64,000 nucleotides of DNA from Streptomyces vilmorinianum (GTDB lineage Bacteria; Actinomycetota; Actinomycetes; Streptomycetales; Streptomycetaceae): assembly GCF_005517195.1 (NCBI RefSeq), contig NZ_CP040244.1, positions 5,970,001 through 6,034,000 of the forward strand, written 5' to 3'. The notes below the pieces were generated by a model. That model had not been told where the DNA came from and made no database searches. It saw only the letters and a list, made by a program, of their open reading frames with translations. This document shows positions 51,426 through 59,867 of the stretch, piece after piece. Position 1 is the stretch's first letter; each line of letters starts with the position of its first letter. The translations under genes were made by a program, and so were the position numbers.

Positions 51426-51645
51426 CGTGTCCTCCAGGGTGGGCCCCGGCCAGAGTCGCCAGCCGGATCAGGAAAATGTCTCCTCGCCCCGTCCAGGGGC
51501 GGCGGACGACGGTGTGTCGACGGAGGTGCTCGCGGTGAGGGCGGCGCCGGTGGACGCGTGGGTGACGCGTCCGCCGTGGCGGATGCGGTCGGGGGACGCG
51601 GAGGAGCGGTCGCCCGCCAACCGGGGCTGATCAGCACGGTCGTTC
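51426..51645. other. Gap with a possible 3' gene remnant
   Basis: Plus-strand codons up to the TGA at 51628-51630 read STEVLAVRAAPVDAWVTRPP then WRMRSGDAEERSPANRG and are followed by a strong terminator, as at a true gene end. No start or family is recognisable upstream; it may be the tail of a lost gene. Confidence 0.3.
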
Positions 51646-51649
51646 GAGT

Positions 51650-51685
51650 ACCGGCCCCGTCCTACAAGGACGGGGCCGGTTTCTT
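51650..51685 (+). terminator. Strong intrinsic terminator upstream of glgE
   Basis: ACCGGCCCCGTCCT (51650-51663), ACA loop, AGGACGGGGCCGGT (51667-51680), then TTCTT. A perfect 14-bp stem with a T-tract on the plus strand. Confidence 0.85.
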
Positions 51686-51700
51686 GTGGGTGCGGGGCGC

Positions 51701-51729
51701 TTGCCCGGACGACTACGCCCGAGTAGTTA
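51701..51729 (+). promoter_or_regulatory. Predicted promoter of the glgE operon
   Basis: TTGCCC (51701-51706), 17-bp spacer, TAGTTA (51724-51729), giving a leader of about 90 nt to the glgE ATG. A GGGGGAAGGCTCCCCC hairpin lies in the leader. Confidence 0.5.
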
Positions 51730-51825
51730 ACAAAGCGCCGGATTGCCCACCCGATTCGTGGGGGAAGGCTCCCCCGGTACACCCCCGTAGACCCGCCATC
51801 CGAGTGAACGCGGACAGGAGCGGCC

Positions 51826-53946
51826 ATGCCCGCAACCCGCCAGCCGTCGACGGAGCTACAAAGAGCGCACCACCACCCGCACCCCCGTACCCCCTCAGGT
51901 GATGCTGTGAATCCGCTCATGGGACGAATTCCCGTACTGGATGTCCGCCCTCTGGTCGACTGCGGCCGCCGCCCCGCGAAGGCGGTGGCCGGGGAGTCCT
52001 TCGAGGTGACGGCCACCGTCTTCCGCGAGGGCCACGACGCCGTCGCCGCCAATGTCGTCCTGCGCGGCCCTTCGGGCCGGCCCGGCCCCTGGACCCCGAT
52101 GCGTGAGCTGGCCCCCGGTACGGACCGGTGGGGCGCGGAGGTCACGCCGGACGCCGAGGGGCTGTGGACGTACACGGTCGAGGCGTGGAGTGACCCGCTG
52201 ACAACCTGGCGGCACACCGCGAAGATCAAGATCCCGGCGGGGATCGACTCCGAACTCGTCCTCGCCGAGGGCGCCGAACTGCACGAGCGGGCGGCGAAGG
52301 GCGTCCCGAAGAAGGGCGGCGGCCGGGAGGCCGTGCTGGCCGCGGCGGACGCGCTGCGCGACGAGTCCCGTCCGGCCGCGGCCCGTCTCGCGGCGGCGCT
52401 CGCCCCGCGGGTCACCGAGACCCTGGACCGCCACCCGCTGCGCGAACTGGTCAGCTCCTCCCCCGCGTTGCCGCTCCAGGTGGAGCGCGAGCGGGCGCTG
52501 TTCGGGTCCTGGTACGAGTTCTTCCCGCGCTCCGAGGGCGTGCGGAAGGTCCGGGGCAGGACGAAGCCGGGGACCTTCCGTACCGCCGCCGAGCGGCTGC
52601 CGGCCATCGCCGCGATGGGCTTCGACGTCGTCTACCTCCCGCCGATCCACCCCATCGGCATCACCCACCGCAAGGGCCCCAACAACGCGCTCTCGGCGAG
52701 CCCGAACGACGTCGGCGTGCCGTGGGCGATCGGCTCGCCGGAGGGCGGCCACGACGCGGTCCACCCGGATCTGGGCACGATCGAGGACTTCGACGCGTTC
52801 GTCGCGCGCGCCCGCGAGCTGCGCCTGGAGATCGCGCTGGACTTCGCGTTGCAGTGCTCGCCGGACCACCCGTGGGTGGAGAAGCACCCGGAGTGGTTCC
52901 ACCACCGGCCCGACGGCTCGATCGCCTACGCCGAGAACCCGCCGAAGAAGTACCAGGACATCTATCCCGTCGCGTTCGACAAGGACATGGACGGGATCGT
53001 CGCCGAGACGGTACGGATCCTGCGGCACTGGATGGACCACGGTGTACGGATCTTCCGCGTCGACAACCCGCACACCAAGCCGGTCGTGTTCTGGGAGCGG
53101 GTGATCGGCGAGATCAACCGGGCGGACCCGGACGTGATCTTCCTGGCGGAGGCGTTCACCCGGCCCGCGATGATGCGCGCGCTGGGCGCGATCGGCTTCC
53201 AGCAGTCGTACACGTACTTCACCTGGCGCAACACCAAGGACGAGCTGACGGAGTACCTCACGGAGCTGTCGGGGGAAGCGGCCGCGCTCATGCGGCCGAA
53301 CTTCTTCGTGAACACCCCCGACATCCTGCACGCCTACCTCCAGACCGGCGGACGGCCGGCGTTCGAGGTGCGGGCGGTGCTCGCCGCCACCCTCTCGCCC
53401 TCCTGGGGCATGTACGCCGGCTACGAGCTCTGCGAGGGCACCCCTCTGCGTGACGGCAGCGAGGAGTACCTGGACTCGGAGAAGTACCAACTCCGGCCCC
53501 GCGACTGGGAGTCGGCGGAGCGTACGGGCGCCTCGATCGCGCCCCTGATCACCACGCTCAACCGCGTCAGGCGCCGGCACCCGGCGCTCCGCAGACTGCG
53601 GAACCTCAGCTTCCACACCACCGACAACGACGCGGTGATCGCGTACAGCAAGCGGTCGGGCTCGAACACCGTTCTGGTGGTCGCCAACCTCGACCCTCAC
53701 CACACCCAGGAGGCCACGGTCTCGTTGAACATGCCGGAACTCGGCCTCGACTGGCACGAGACCGTACCGGTGCGCGACGAGCTCACCGGCGAGACCTATC
53801 ACTGGGGCAGGGCCAACTATGTGCGCCTCGAGCCGGGCGTCACGCCCGCGCACATCCTCGTTTGCCGGGGGTCCGGGGGTTGTCCCCCGGATGAGCACAG
53901 TGCCCTGCGACCGTCCCCGCCGATCGGAGGGTCACCCACATCATGA
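51826..53946 (+). CDS. glgE: Alpha-1,4-glucan:maltose-1-phosphate maltosyltransferase
   Basis: 706-residue GH13_3 enzyme transferring maltosyl units from maltose-1-phosphate to alpha-1,4-glucan. Order: N-terminal Ig-like domain (GRIPVLDVRPLVDCGRRPAK), helical domain S, then catalytic domain with VYLPPIHPIGITHRKGPNN, GVRIFRVDNPHTKPVVFWER (nucleophile Asp413), VIFLAEAFTRPAMMRAL (acid Glu442) and NTPDILHAYL (Asp499). It closely follows the S. coelicolor enzyme, including the start; ATG 51826 has AGGAG. The C-terminal 25 residues (GSGGCPPDEHSALRPS) are variable. The stop overlaps treS (ATGA). First gene of glgE-treS-mak-glgB. Confidence 0.98.
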   Translation: MPATRQPSTELQRAHHHPHPRTPSGDAVNPLMGRIPVLDVRPLVDCGRRPAKAVAGESFEVTATVFREGHDAVAANVVLRGPSGRPGPWTPMRELAPGTDRWGAEVTPDAEGLWTYTVEAWSDPLTTWRHTAKIKIPAGIDSELVLAEGAELHERAAKGVPKKGGGREAVLAAADALRDESRPAAARLAAALAPRVTETLDRHPLRELVSSSPALPLQVERERALFGSWYEFFPRSEGVRKVRGRTKPGTFRTAAERLPAIAAMGFDVVYLPPIHPIGITHRKGPNNALSASPNDVGVPWAIGSPEGGHDAVHPDLGTIEDFDAFVARARELRLEIALDFALQCSPDHPWVEKHPEWFHHRPDGSIAYAENPPKKYQDIYPVAFDKDMDGIVAETVRILRHWMDHGVRIFRVDNPHTKPVVFWERVIGEINRADPDVIFLAEAFTRPAMMRALGAIGFQQSYTYFTWRNTKDELTEYLTELSGEAAALMRPNFFVNTPDILHAYLQTGGRPAFEVRAVLAATLSPSWGMYAGYELCEGTPLRDGSEEYLDSEKYQLRPRDWESAERTGASIAPLITTLNRVRRRHPALRRLRNLSFHTTDNDAVIAYSKRSGSNTVLVVANLDPHHTQEATVSLNMPELGLDWHETVPVRDELTGETYHWGRANYVRLEPGVTPAHILVCRGSGGCPPDEHSALRPSPPIGGSPTS

Positions 53947-55670
53947 CTGTCAACGAACCCGTCCCCGACACCTTCGAGGACACGCCCGCCAAGGACCGTG
54001 ACCCGGACTGGTTCAAGCGGGCCGTCTTCTACGAAGTGCTCGTCAGGTCCTTCCAGGACAGCAACGGGGACGGCGTAGGCGATCTCAAGGGCATCACGTC
54101 CAGGCTGGACTATCTGCAGTGGCTGGGCGTCGACTGCCTGTGGCTGCCGCCCTTCTTCAAGTCCCCGCTGCGGGACGGCGGCTACGACGTCGCCGACTAC
54201 ACCTCCGTGCTGCCGGAGTTCGGCGACCTCGCCGACTTCGTGGAGTTCGTGGACGCGGCGCACCAGCGCGGGATGCGCGTGATCATCGACTTCGTCATGA
54301 ACCACACGAGCGATGCCCACCCGTGGTTCCAGGAGTCGCGCGAGAACCCCGACGGGCCGTACGGGGACTACTACGTCTGGGCCGACGACGACAAGCAGTT
54401 CCAGGACGCCCGGATCATCTTCGTCGACACGGAGACGTCGAACTGGACCTTCGACCCGGTGCGCAAGCAGTACTACTGGCACCGGTTCTTCTCGCACCAG
54501 CCCGATCTCAACTACGAGAACCCGGCGGTGCAGGAGGAGATCCTCTCGGCGCTGAAGTTCTGGCTGGATCTCGGCATCGACGGCTTCCGGCTCGACGCGG
54601 TGCCGTATCTGTACCAGCAGGAGGGGACCAACTGCGAGAACCTCCCGGCCACCCACGCCTTCCTCAAGCGGGTCCGCAAGGAGATCGACGACCACTACCC
54701 GGACACGGTGCTGCTCGCCGAGGCGAACCAGTGGCCGGAGGACGTCGTCGACTACTTCGGCGACTTCGCCTCGGGCGGCGACGAGTGCCACATGGCGTTC
54801 CACTTCCCGGTGATGCCGCGGATCTTCATGGCGGTACGGCGGGAGTCGCGCACCCCGGTCTCGGAGATCCTGGCCAAGACCCCGGCCATCCCGGACCGCT
54901 GCCAGTGGGGCATCTTCCTGCGCAACCACGACGAGCTGACGCTCGAGATGGTCACGGACGAAGAGCGCGACTACATGTACGCGGAGTACGCCAAGGATCC
55001 CCGGATGCGGGCCAACATCGGCATCCGCAGGCGGCTCGCCCCGCTGCTCGACAACGACCGCAAGCAGATGGAGCTGTTCACCGCGCTGCTCTTCTCGCTG
55101 CCCGGTTCGCCGGTGCTGTACTACGGCGACGAGATCGGGATGGGCGACAACATCTGGCTCGGTGACCGGGACGGGGTGCGGACCCCGATGCAGTGGACGC
55201 CTGACCGGAACGCGGGCTTCTCGTCCTGCGACCCGGGCCGGCTCACGCTGCCGGCCATCATGGACCCGGTCCACGGCTACCAGGTCACCAATGTGGAGTC
55301 GGGGATGGCCTCGCCGTCCTCGCTGCTCCACTGGACGAAGCGGATGATCGAGATCCGTAAGCAGAACCGCGCCTTCGGGCTCGGCTCGTACACGGAACTG
55401 CCCTCGTCCAATCCGGCGGTGCTCGCCTTTCTCCGGGAGTCCCCCCCTGAGGAGGGACTGGACGCCGACCTGGTGCTGTGCGTGAACAACTTCTCGCGCT
55501 TCGCGCAGCCGACGGAGCTGGATCTGCGGCAGTTCGACGGGATGCACCCGGTGGAGCTGATCGGCCAGGTGCGGTTCCCGGCGATCGGTCAGTGGCCGTA
55601 TCTGCTGACCCTGGCGGGCCACGGCTTCTACTGGTTCCGCCTGAAGAAGAGCCGGCAGAAGCCGCGCTGA
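53943..55670 (+). CDS. treS: Trehalose synthase (maltose alpha-D-glucosyltransferase)
   Basis: 575-residue GH13_16 enzyme interconverting trehalose and maltose, feeding maltose to Mak. Motifs: WFKRAVFYEVLVRSFQDSNG, RVIIDFVMNHTSDAHPWFQE, LDLGIDGFRLDAVPYLYQQE (nucleophile Asp), TVLLAEANQWPEDVVDYFGD (acid Glu), IFLRNHDELTLEMV. It lacks the fused Mak domain seen in some species; Mak is the next gene. ATG 53943 overlaps the glgE stop. Known actinobacterial TreS and Mak form a complex. Confidence 0.97.
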   Translation: MTVNEPVPDTFEDTPAKDRDPDWFKRAVFYEVLVRSFQDSNGDGVGDLKGITSRLDYLQWLGVDCLWLPPFFKSPLRDGGYDVADYTSVLPEFGDLADFVEFVDAAHQRGMRVIIDFVMNHTSDAHPWFQESRENPDGPYGDYYVWADDDKQFQDARIIFVDTETSNWTFDPVRKQYYWHRFFSHQPDLNYENPAVQEEILSALKFWLDLGIDGFRLDAVPYLYQQEGTNCENLPATHAFLKRVRKEIDDHYPDTVLLAEANQWPEDVVDYFGDFASGGDECHMAFHFPVMPRIFMAVRRESRTPVSEILAKTPAIPDRCQWGIFLRNHDELTLEMVTDEERDYMYAEYAKDPRMRANIGIRRRLAPLLDNDRKQMELFTALLFSLPGSPVLYYGDEIGMGDNIWLGDRDGVRTPMQWTPDRNAGFSSCDPGRLTLPAIMDPVHGYQVTNVESGMASPSSLLHWTKRMIEIRKQNRAFGLGSYTELPSSNPAVLAFLRESPPEEGLDADLVLCVNNFSRFAQPTELDLRQFDGMHPVELIGQVRFPAIGQWPYLLTLAGHGFYWFRLKKSRQKPR

Positions 55671-55911
55671 CCGAGGGCCTGCTGACGGACCATCAGTGAA
55701 CTGTTCGGGGTGGGGCGGGTTTCCCCCGCGCCACCCTGGGCACTGTGTCCCACACACAGTCGATTCAGGTCCATACGGGCCTTCTTGTCGGGCCCATACG
55801 GATCTTCCCCATCCGACACGTCCCGCACATCCGGACAGCCGAAGCCGCCATCCGGGACACTCTGCGCATTTGAACACGAATCTGCGCCCCCCGGGGAAAG
55901 GACGCGATGCC

Positions 55912-57261
55912 ATGCCGGAGACCGCATCCACCACCCGGGCCCCGGCCGCCCTCCTCCCATCACTCGCCCCCCTTCTCCATGAATGGCTGCCCCGGCAGCG
56001 CTGGTTCGCGGGCAAGGGCCGCCGGGTCATCGGATTCACGCTGGAAGCGGCCACCGAGCTGCTGCCGCTGGACGGCACGGGACCCGGGCTGCTGCATCTC
56101 CTCGTACGGGTCGAACAGCCGGGCCGTCCGGCCGGATCGCCCGCGGACTGCTATCAACTGCTCCTGGGCGTACGGACCCAGCTGCCGCCCCGCCTCGCCC
56201 CCGCCCTGATCGGGCGGATCCGGCAGGGGCCGCTGGCCGGCCGGGCGGTCTACGAAGGGCTGCGCGACCCGCGGCTCGCGGGTCTGCTCTACGACCGGCT
56301 GCGCACCCCGGGCCGGGCCGGGCCGCTGAGGTTCCACGGATCGCCCGATCTGCCCGCCTCCATGGCACCCCGCGTCCTGGACGCCGAACAGTCCAACTCC
56401 TCGCTCGTGTACGGCGACAGGTTCATCCTGAAGATCTTCCGCCGGGTCAGTCCCGGCCCGAACCCGGATCTGGAGCTGCCGCTCGCGCTCGCCCGGGCGG
56501 GCTGCGCGCGGGTGCCGGCGCCGGTCGCCTGGTTCGAGTCGGGGGCCGGCACGCTCGGCGTCCTCCAGCCGTATCTGCGGGACTCGCGGGACGGCTGGCG
56601 GCTCGCGCTCGACGCGCTCGCCGACGGGCGGGAGTTCACGGCCGAGGCGCACGCGCTCGGCCGGGCCACCGCCGAGGTGCACCTCGCGCTCGCGACCGCG
56701 CTGCCGACCGAGCGGCTGCGGCGCACCCAGTCGGAGCACCTGGCCGCCGCGATGGACGCACGGCTGCACGCGGCCGCCCAGGCGGTGCCGGCGCTGCTGC
56801 CCTACGTCCCCGGGCTGCGGGCGGTCTTCGCGGCGGCCGGCGACACGGTCGGCGCCGGGCAGCTCCAGCGGATCCACGGAGATCTGCACCTGGGCCAGAC
56901 GCTGCGGGCGGTGGACGGCGGCTGGGCGGTGATCGACTTCGAGGGCGAGCCCGCGAAGCCGCTCGCCGAGCGGTGCCGCCCGCAGCCCGCGGTCCGTGAC
57001 GTCGCGGGCATGCTCCGCTCCTTCGACTACGCCGCCCGTACCCACCGGCCGTGGAACGCCGAGTGGGCGGCCCGCTGCCGTTCGGCCTACTGCGCGGGCT
57101 ACGCGGAGGCCTCCGGCACCGACCCCCGCGCCGATCCCGCGCTGCTGCGCGCGTACGAGACCGACAAGGCCGTGTACGAGGTCCTCTACGAGGCCCGTCA
57201 CCGCCCGGACTGGCTCCCGGTCCCGATGGCCGCGATCGAGCGCCTGGCGGGCCAGGCGTGA
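55912..57261 (+). CDS. mak: Maltokinase (Pep2-type)
   Basis: 449-residue kinase phosphorylating maltose to maltose-1-phosphate with ATP, the donor for GlgE. N-terminal cap: LHEWLPRQRWFAGKGRRVIG; ATP-binding: AEQSNSSLVYGDRFILKIFR; catalytic segment QLQRIHGDLHLGQTLRA and metal site WAVIDFEGEPAKPLAERCRP. Start ATG 55912 with GGGGAAAGGA upstream; an open frame extends over the 240-bp gap after treS but has no similarity. The gap itself has repeated CATACGG and CATCCG strings and no clear gene. Next gene glgB is 127 bp downstream. Confidence 0.96.
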   Translation: MPETASTTRAPAALLPSLAPLLHEWLPRQRWFAGKGRRVIGFTLEAATELLPLDGTGPGLLHLLVRVEQPGRPAGSPADCYQLLLGVRTQLPPRLAPALIGRIRQGPLAGRAVYEGLRDPRLAGLLYDRLRTPGRAGPLRFHGSPDLPASMAPRVLDAEQSNSSLVYGDRFILKIFRRVSPGPNPDLELPLALARAGCARVPAPVAWFESGAGTLGVLQPYLRDSRDGWRLALDALADGREFTAEAHALGRATAEVHLALATALPTERLRRTQSEHLAAAMDARLHAAAQAVPALLPYVPGLRAVFAAAGDTVGAGQLQRIHGDLHLGQTLRAVDGGWAVIDFEGEPAKPLAERCRPQPAVRDVAGMLRSFDYAARTHRPWNAEWAARCRSAYCAGYAEASGTDPRADPALLRAYETDKAVYEVLYEARHRPDWLPVPMAAIERLAGQA

Positions 57262-57388
57262 GGCGCCGCCGCCCACAGGTGCCCGTTCGGCCGAGTGTCC
57301 TGTGCGGTGCGCGCGCCGTTGCGGTTGCGTGGGAACCGGCGCATCTCCCTCATCTCATCGTTCCGACCCCCTTGCAGGAGGCATCCCC

Positions 57389-59767
57389 GTGACCGCCCGA
57401 TCCGCTCGCAAGACGGCAGTGCCCCAAGCGAAGACGCCCGCCCCCCGGGCGGAGGCGAAGCCGGACAAGGCCGCGGAGCCGGTACGGAAGGAGCCGGCGC
57501 GGAAGGAGCCGGTACGGAAGGAGCCGGCGCGGAAGGAACCGGTACGCAAGGTGCCGGTGCGCAAGGACCCGGTACGGAAGGCCCCGCCGCTCGATCCCGG
57601 CGACCGGGCGAGGCTGCTCGCCGGGGAGCACCACGACCCGCACGGCCTGCTCGGCGCCCACCCCGTGCGCGGCGGCGTCGCGATCCGGGTGCTGCGCCCG
57701 TACGCCCGTGAGGTCGCCGTCCTCGCCAAGGGGAAGCGGATCGTGCTGCACGACGACGGCGACGGCCTGTTCTCCGGGCTCCTGCCGCTGCTGCGCAAGG
57801 TCCCCGATTACGAGCTGCGCGTCCGCTACGACGGGGACGAGCTCGCCGTCCAGGACCCGTACCGCTTCCTGCCCTCCCTCGGGGAGCTCGATCTGCACCT
57901 CATCGGCGAGGGGCGGCACGAGGAGCTGTGGACGGCGCTCGGCTCCCGGACGATGACCCACCAGGGGGTGACCGGCACGCGGTTCGCGGTCTGGGCGCCC
58001 AACGCCCGGGGCGTACGGGTCACCGGCGACTTCACCCACTGGGACGGCACCGCCCTGCCGATGCGGTCGCTCGGCGCGACCGGCGTCTGGGAGCTGTTCG
58101 TGCCGGGCATCGGCGAAGGCGCGGTCTACAAGTACGACATCGCCCGCCCGGACGGCTCGCACACGCTGCGCGCCGACCCGATGGCCCGCCGCACCGAGTG
58201 CCCGCCGAACACCGCGTCGATCGTCACCGACTCGCACCACGAGTGGGGCGACGCGGCGTGGATGGCGCGGCGCGGCGCGCGCCCGCACCACGAGGCCCCG
58301 TTCTCCGTCTACGAGGTCCACCTCCCCTCCTGGCGGCCGGGGCTGACGTACCGGCAGCTCGCCGAGCAGCTGCCCGACTATGTGCGCGATCTGGGCTTCA
58401 CGCACGTGGAGTTCATGGCCGTCGCCGAGCACCCTTTCAGCGGCTCCTGGGGCTACCAGGTCACCGGCTTCTACGCCCCGACGGCTCGGATGGGCACCCC
58501 CGACGACTTCAAGCACCTGGTCGACGCGTTGCACCGGGCCGGAGTGGGCGTCCTGATGGACTGGGTGCCGGCGCACTTCCCGCGCGACGACTGGGCGCTC
58601 GCGGAGTTCGACGGCCGGCCCCTGTACGAGCACGAGGACCCGCGTCGGTCGGCGCACCCGGACTGGGGCACGCTGGAGTTCGACTACGGCCGCAAGGAGG
58701 TGCGGAACTTCCTGGTCGCCAACGCGGTGTACTGGTGCGAGGAGTTCCACCTCGACGGCCTGCGGGTCGACGCGGTCGCCTCGATGCTCTACCTCGACTA
58801 CTCGCGTGAGCACGGCGAGTGGCTGCCGAACGAGTTCGGCGGCCGGGAGAACCTGGACGCGGTGGCCTTCCTGCAGGAGATGAACGCGACCGTGTACCGG
58901 CGCTGCCCCGGGGTCATCACCTTCGCCGAGGAGTCGACGGCCTGGGACGGGGTCACCCGGGCGACGGACCAGGTCGGCCCCGGCGGGTTCGGCGGCCTCG
59001 GCTTCGGCATGAAGTGGAACATGGGCTGGATGCACGACTCGCTCGGCTACGTCGCCAAGGAGCCGGTGCACCGCAAGTACCACCACAACGAGATGACCTT
59101 CTCGATGGTGTACGCGTACAGCGAGAACTACATCCTGCCGATCTCCCACGACGAGGTCGTGCACGGCAAGCAGGCGCTGGTCTCGAAGATGCCCGGCGAC
59201 TGGTGGCAGCGGCGCGCCAACCACCGCGCCTACCTCGGCTTCATGTGGGCCCACCCCGGGAAGCAACTCCTCTTCATGGGCCAGGAGTTCGCGCAGGGCG
59301 CGGAGTGGTCGCACGAGCACGGTCCCGAATGGTGGCTGATGGACGAGACGTACCACTCGGCCGGTGACCACCGGGGCGTACGGGACCTGGTGCGGGATCT
59401 GAACACGGTGTACGGCGCGACGCCGGCGCTGTGGGAGCGGGACACCGTCCCCGAGGGCTTCCAGTGGGTGGTGGGGGACGCGGCGGAGGACAACGTCTTC
59501 GCCTTCCTCCGTTACGACGCGGAGGGTTCGCCGCTGCTGGCGGTCTGCAACTTCTCGCCGGTGGTCCGGCACGACTTCCGGCTCGGGGTGCCGGAGTCGG
59601 TGGCGGCCTGGGCGGAGGTCCTCAACACGGACGCGGCGCGGTACGGGGGCGGTGACGTGGTGAACGTGGATCCGGTGAAGACGGAGTCGGTTCCGTACCA
59701 CGGCCGTTCGGCGAGCGTACGGATGACGCTGCCGCCGCTGGCGACGGTCTGGCTGCGGCCCGCCTGA
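57389..59767 (+). CDS. glgB: 1,4-alpha-glucan branching enzyme
   Basis: 792-residue GH13_9 enzyme making alpha-1,6 branches in the GlgE product. After a 70-residue Lys/Glu/Arg/Pro-rich head come an N1 domain (HDPHGLLGAHPVRGGVAIRV), CBM48 (GTRFAVWAPNARGVRVTGDF) and the catalytic domain: EVHLPSWRPGLTYRQLAEQL, FHLDGLRVDAVASMLYLDYS (nucleophile), GVITFAEESTAWDGVTRATD (acid), ILPISHDEVVHGKQALVSKM, and a C-terminal beta domain. GTG 57389 has a near-ideal AGGAGG. The charged head is encoded by 15-bp repeats. Confidence 0.98.
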   Translation: MTARSARKTAVPQAKTPAPRAEAKPDKAAEPVRKEPARKEPVRKEPARKEPVRKVPVRKDPVRKAPPLDPGDRARLLAGEHHDPHGLLGAHPVRGGVAIRVLRPYAREVAVLAKGKRIVLHDDGDGLFSGLLPLLRKVPDYELRVRYDGDELAVQDPYRFLPSLGELDLHLIGEGRHEELWTALGSRTMTHQGVTGTRFAVWAPNARGVRVTGDFTHWDGTALPMRSLGATGVWELFVPGIGEGAVYKYDIARPDGSHTLRADPMARRTECPPNTASIVTDSHHEWGDAAWMARRGARPHHEAPFSVYEVHLPSWRPGLTYRQLAEQLPDYVRDLGFTHVEFMAVAEHPFSGSWGYQVTGFYAPTARMGTPDDFKHLVDALHRAGVGVLMDWVPAHFPRDDWALAEFDGRPLYEHEDPRRSAHPDWGTLEFDYGRKEVRNFLVANAVYWCEEFHLDGLRVDAVASMLYLDYSREHGEWLPNEFGGRENLDAVAFLQEMNATVYRRCPGVITFAEESTAWDGVTRATDQVGPGGFGGLGFGMKWNMGWMHDSLGYVAKEPVHRKYHHNEMTFSMVYAYSENYILPISHDEVVHGKQALVSKMPGDWWQRRANHRAYLGFMWAHPGKQLLFMGQEFAQGAEWSHEHGPEWWLMDETYHSAGDHRGVRDLVRDLNTVYGATPALWERDTVPEGFQWVVGDAAEDNVFAFLRYDAEGSPLLAVCNFSPVVRHDFRLGVPESVAAWAEVLNTDAARYGGGDVVNVDPVKTESVPYHGRSASVRMTLPPLATVWLRPA
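57476..57580. repeat. 15-bp tandem repeats in the 5' end of glgB
   Basis: Seven units of the GAGCCGGTACGGAAG type encode Glu/Asp-Pro-Val/Ala-Arg-Lys, the basic head of GlgB. Alternating GTA and GCG codons show a 30-bp higher-order unit. Confidence 0.85.
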
Positions 59768-59778
59768 GCCCGCTGGTG

Positions 59779-59810
59779 GCGAGGCCCTGCCGATTCCGGC
59801 GGGGTCTCGC
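59779..59810 (+). terminator. Hairpin after glgB
   Basis: GCGAGGCCCTGCC pairs with GGCGGGGTCTCGC, allowing G-U pairs; short loop. It lies 11 bp after the glgB stop. Confidence 0.6.
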
Positions 59811-59826
59811 CCCGTTATGGTCGCTT

Positions 59827-59852
59827 TTCAGGATCTTGACCAACATCCTGAA
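59827..59852. promoter_or_regulatory. Perfect inverted repeat before the AfsA-like gene
   Basis: TTCAGGAT (59827-59834) and ATCCTGAA (59845-59852) with a 10-bp spacer, 15 bp before the ATG. It looks like an operator for a dimeric repressor. It is not a clear match to the ArpA/ScbR boxes I remember. Confidence 0.55.
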
Positions 59853-59867
59853 TGAGCGGGGAACACA

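Noticed and set aside
50545..51630. Long plus-strand open frame across the immunity-like island
   Set aside because: It is antisense to the DUF6247-like gene and its RelE-like partner; only the last about 45 codons before the terminator could be a remnant.
59827..59852. Known ArpA/ScbR-type autoregulatory element
   Set aside because: The repeat is exact but its sequence does not match the consensus I remember, so it is listed only as an operator-like repeat.
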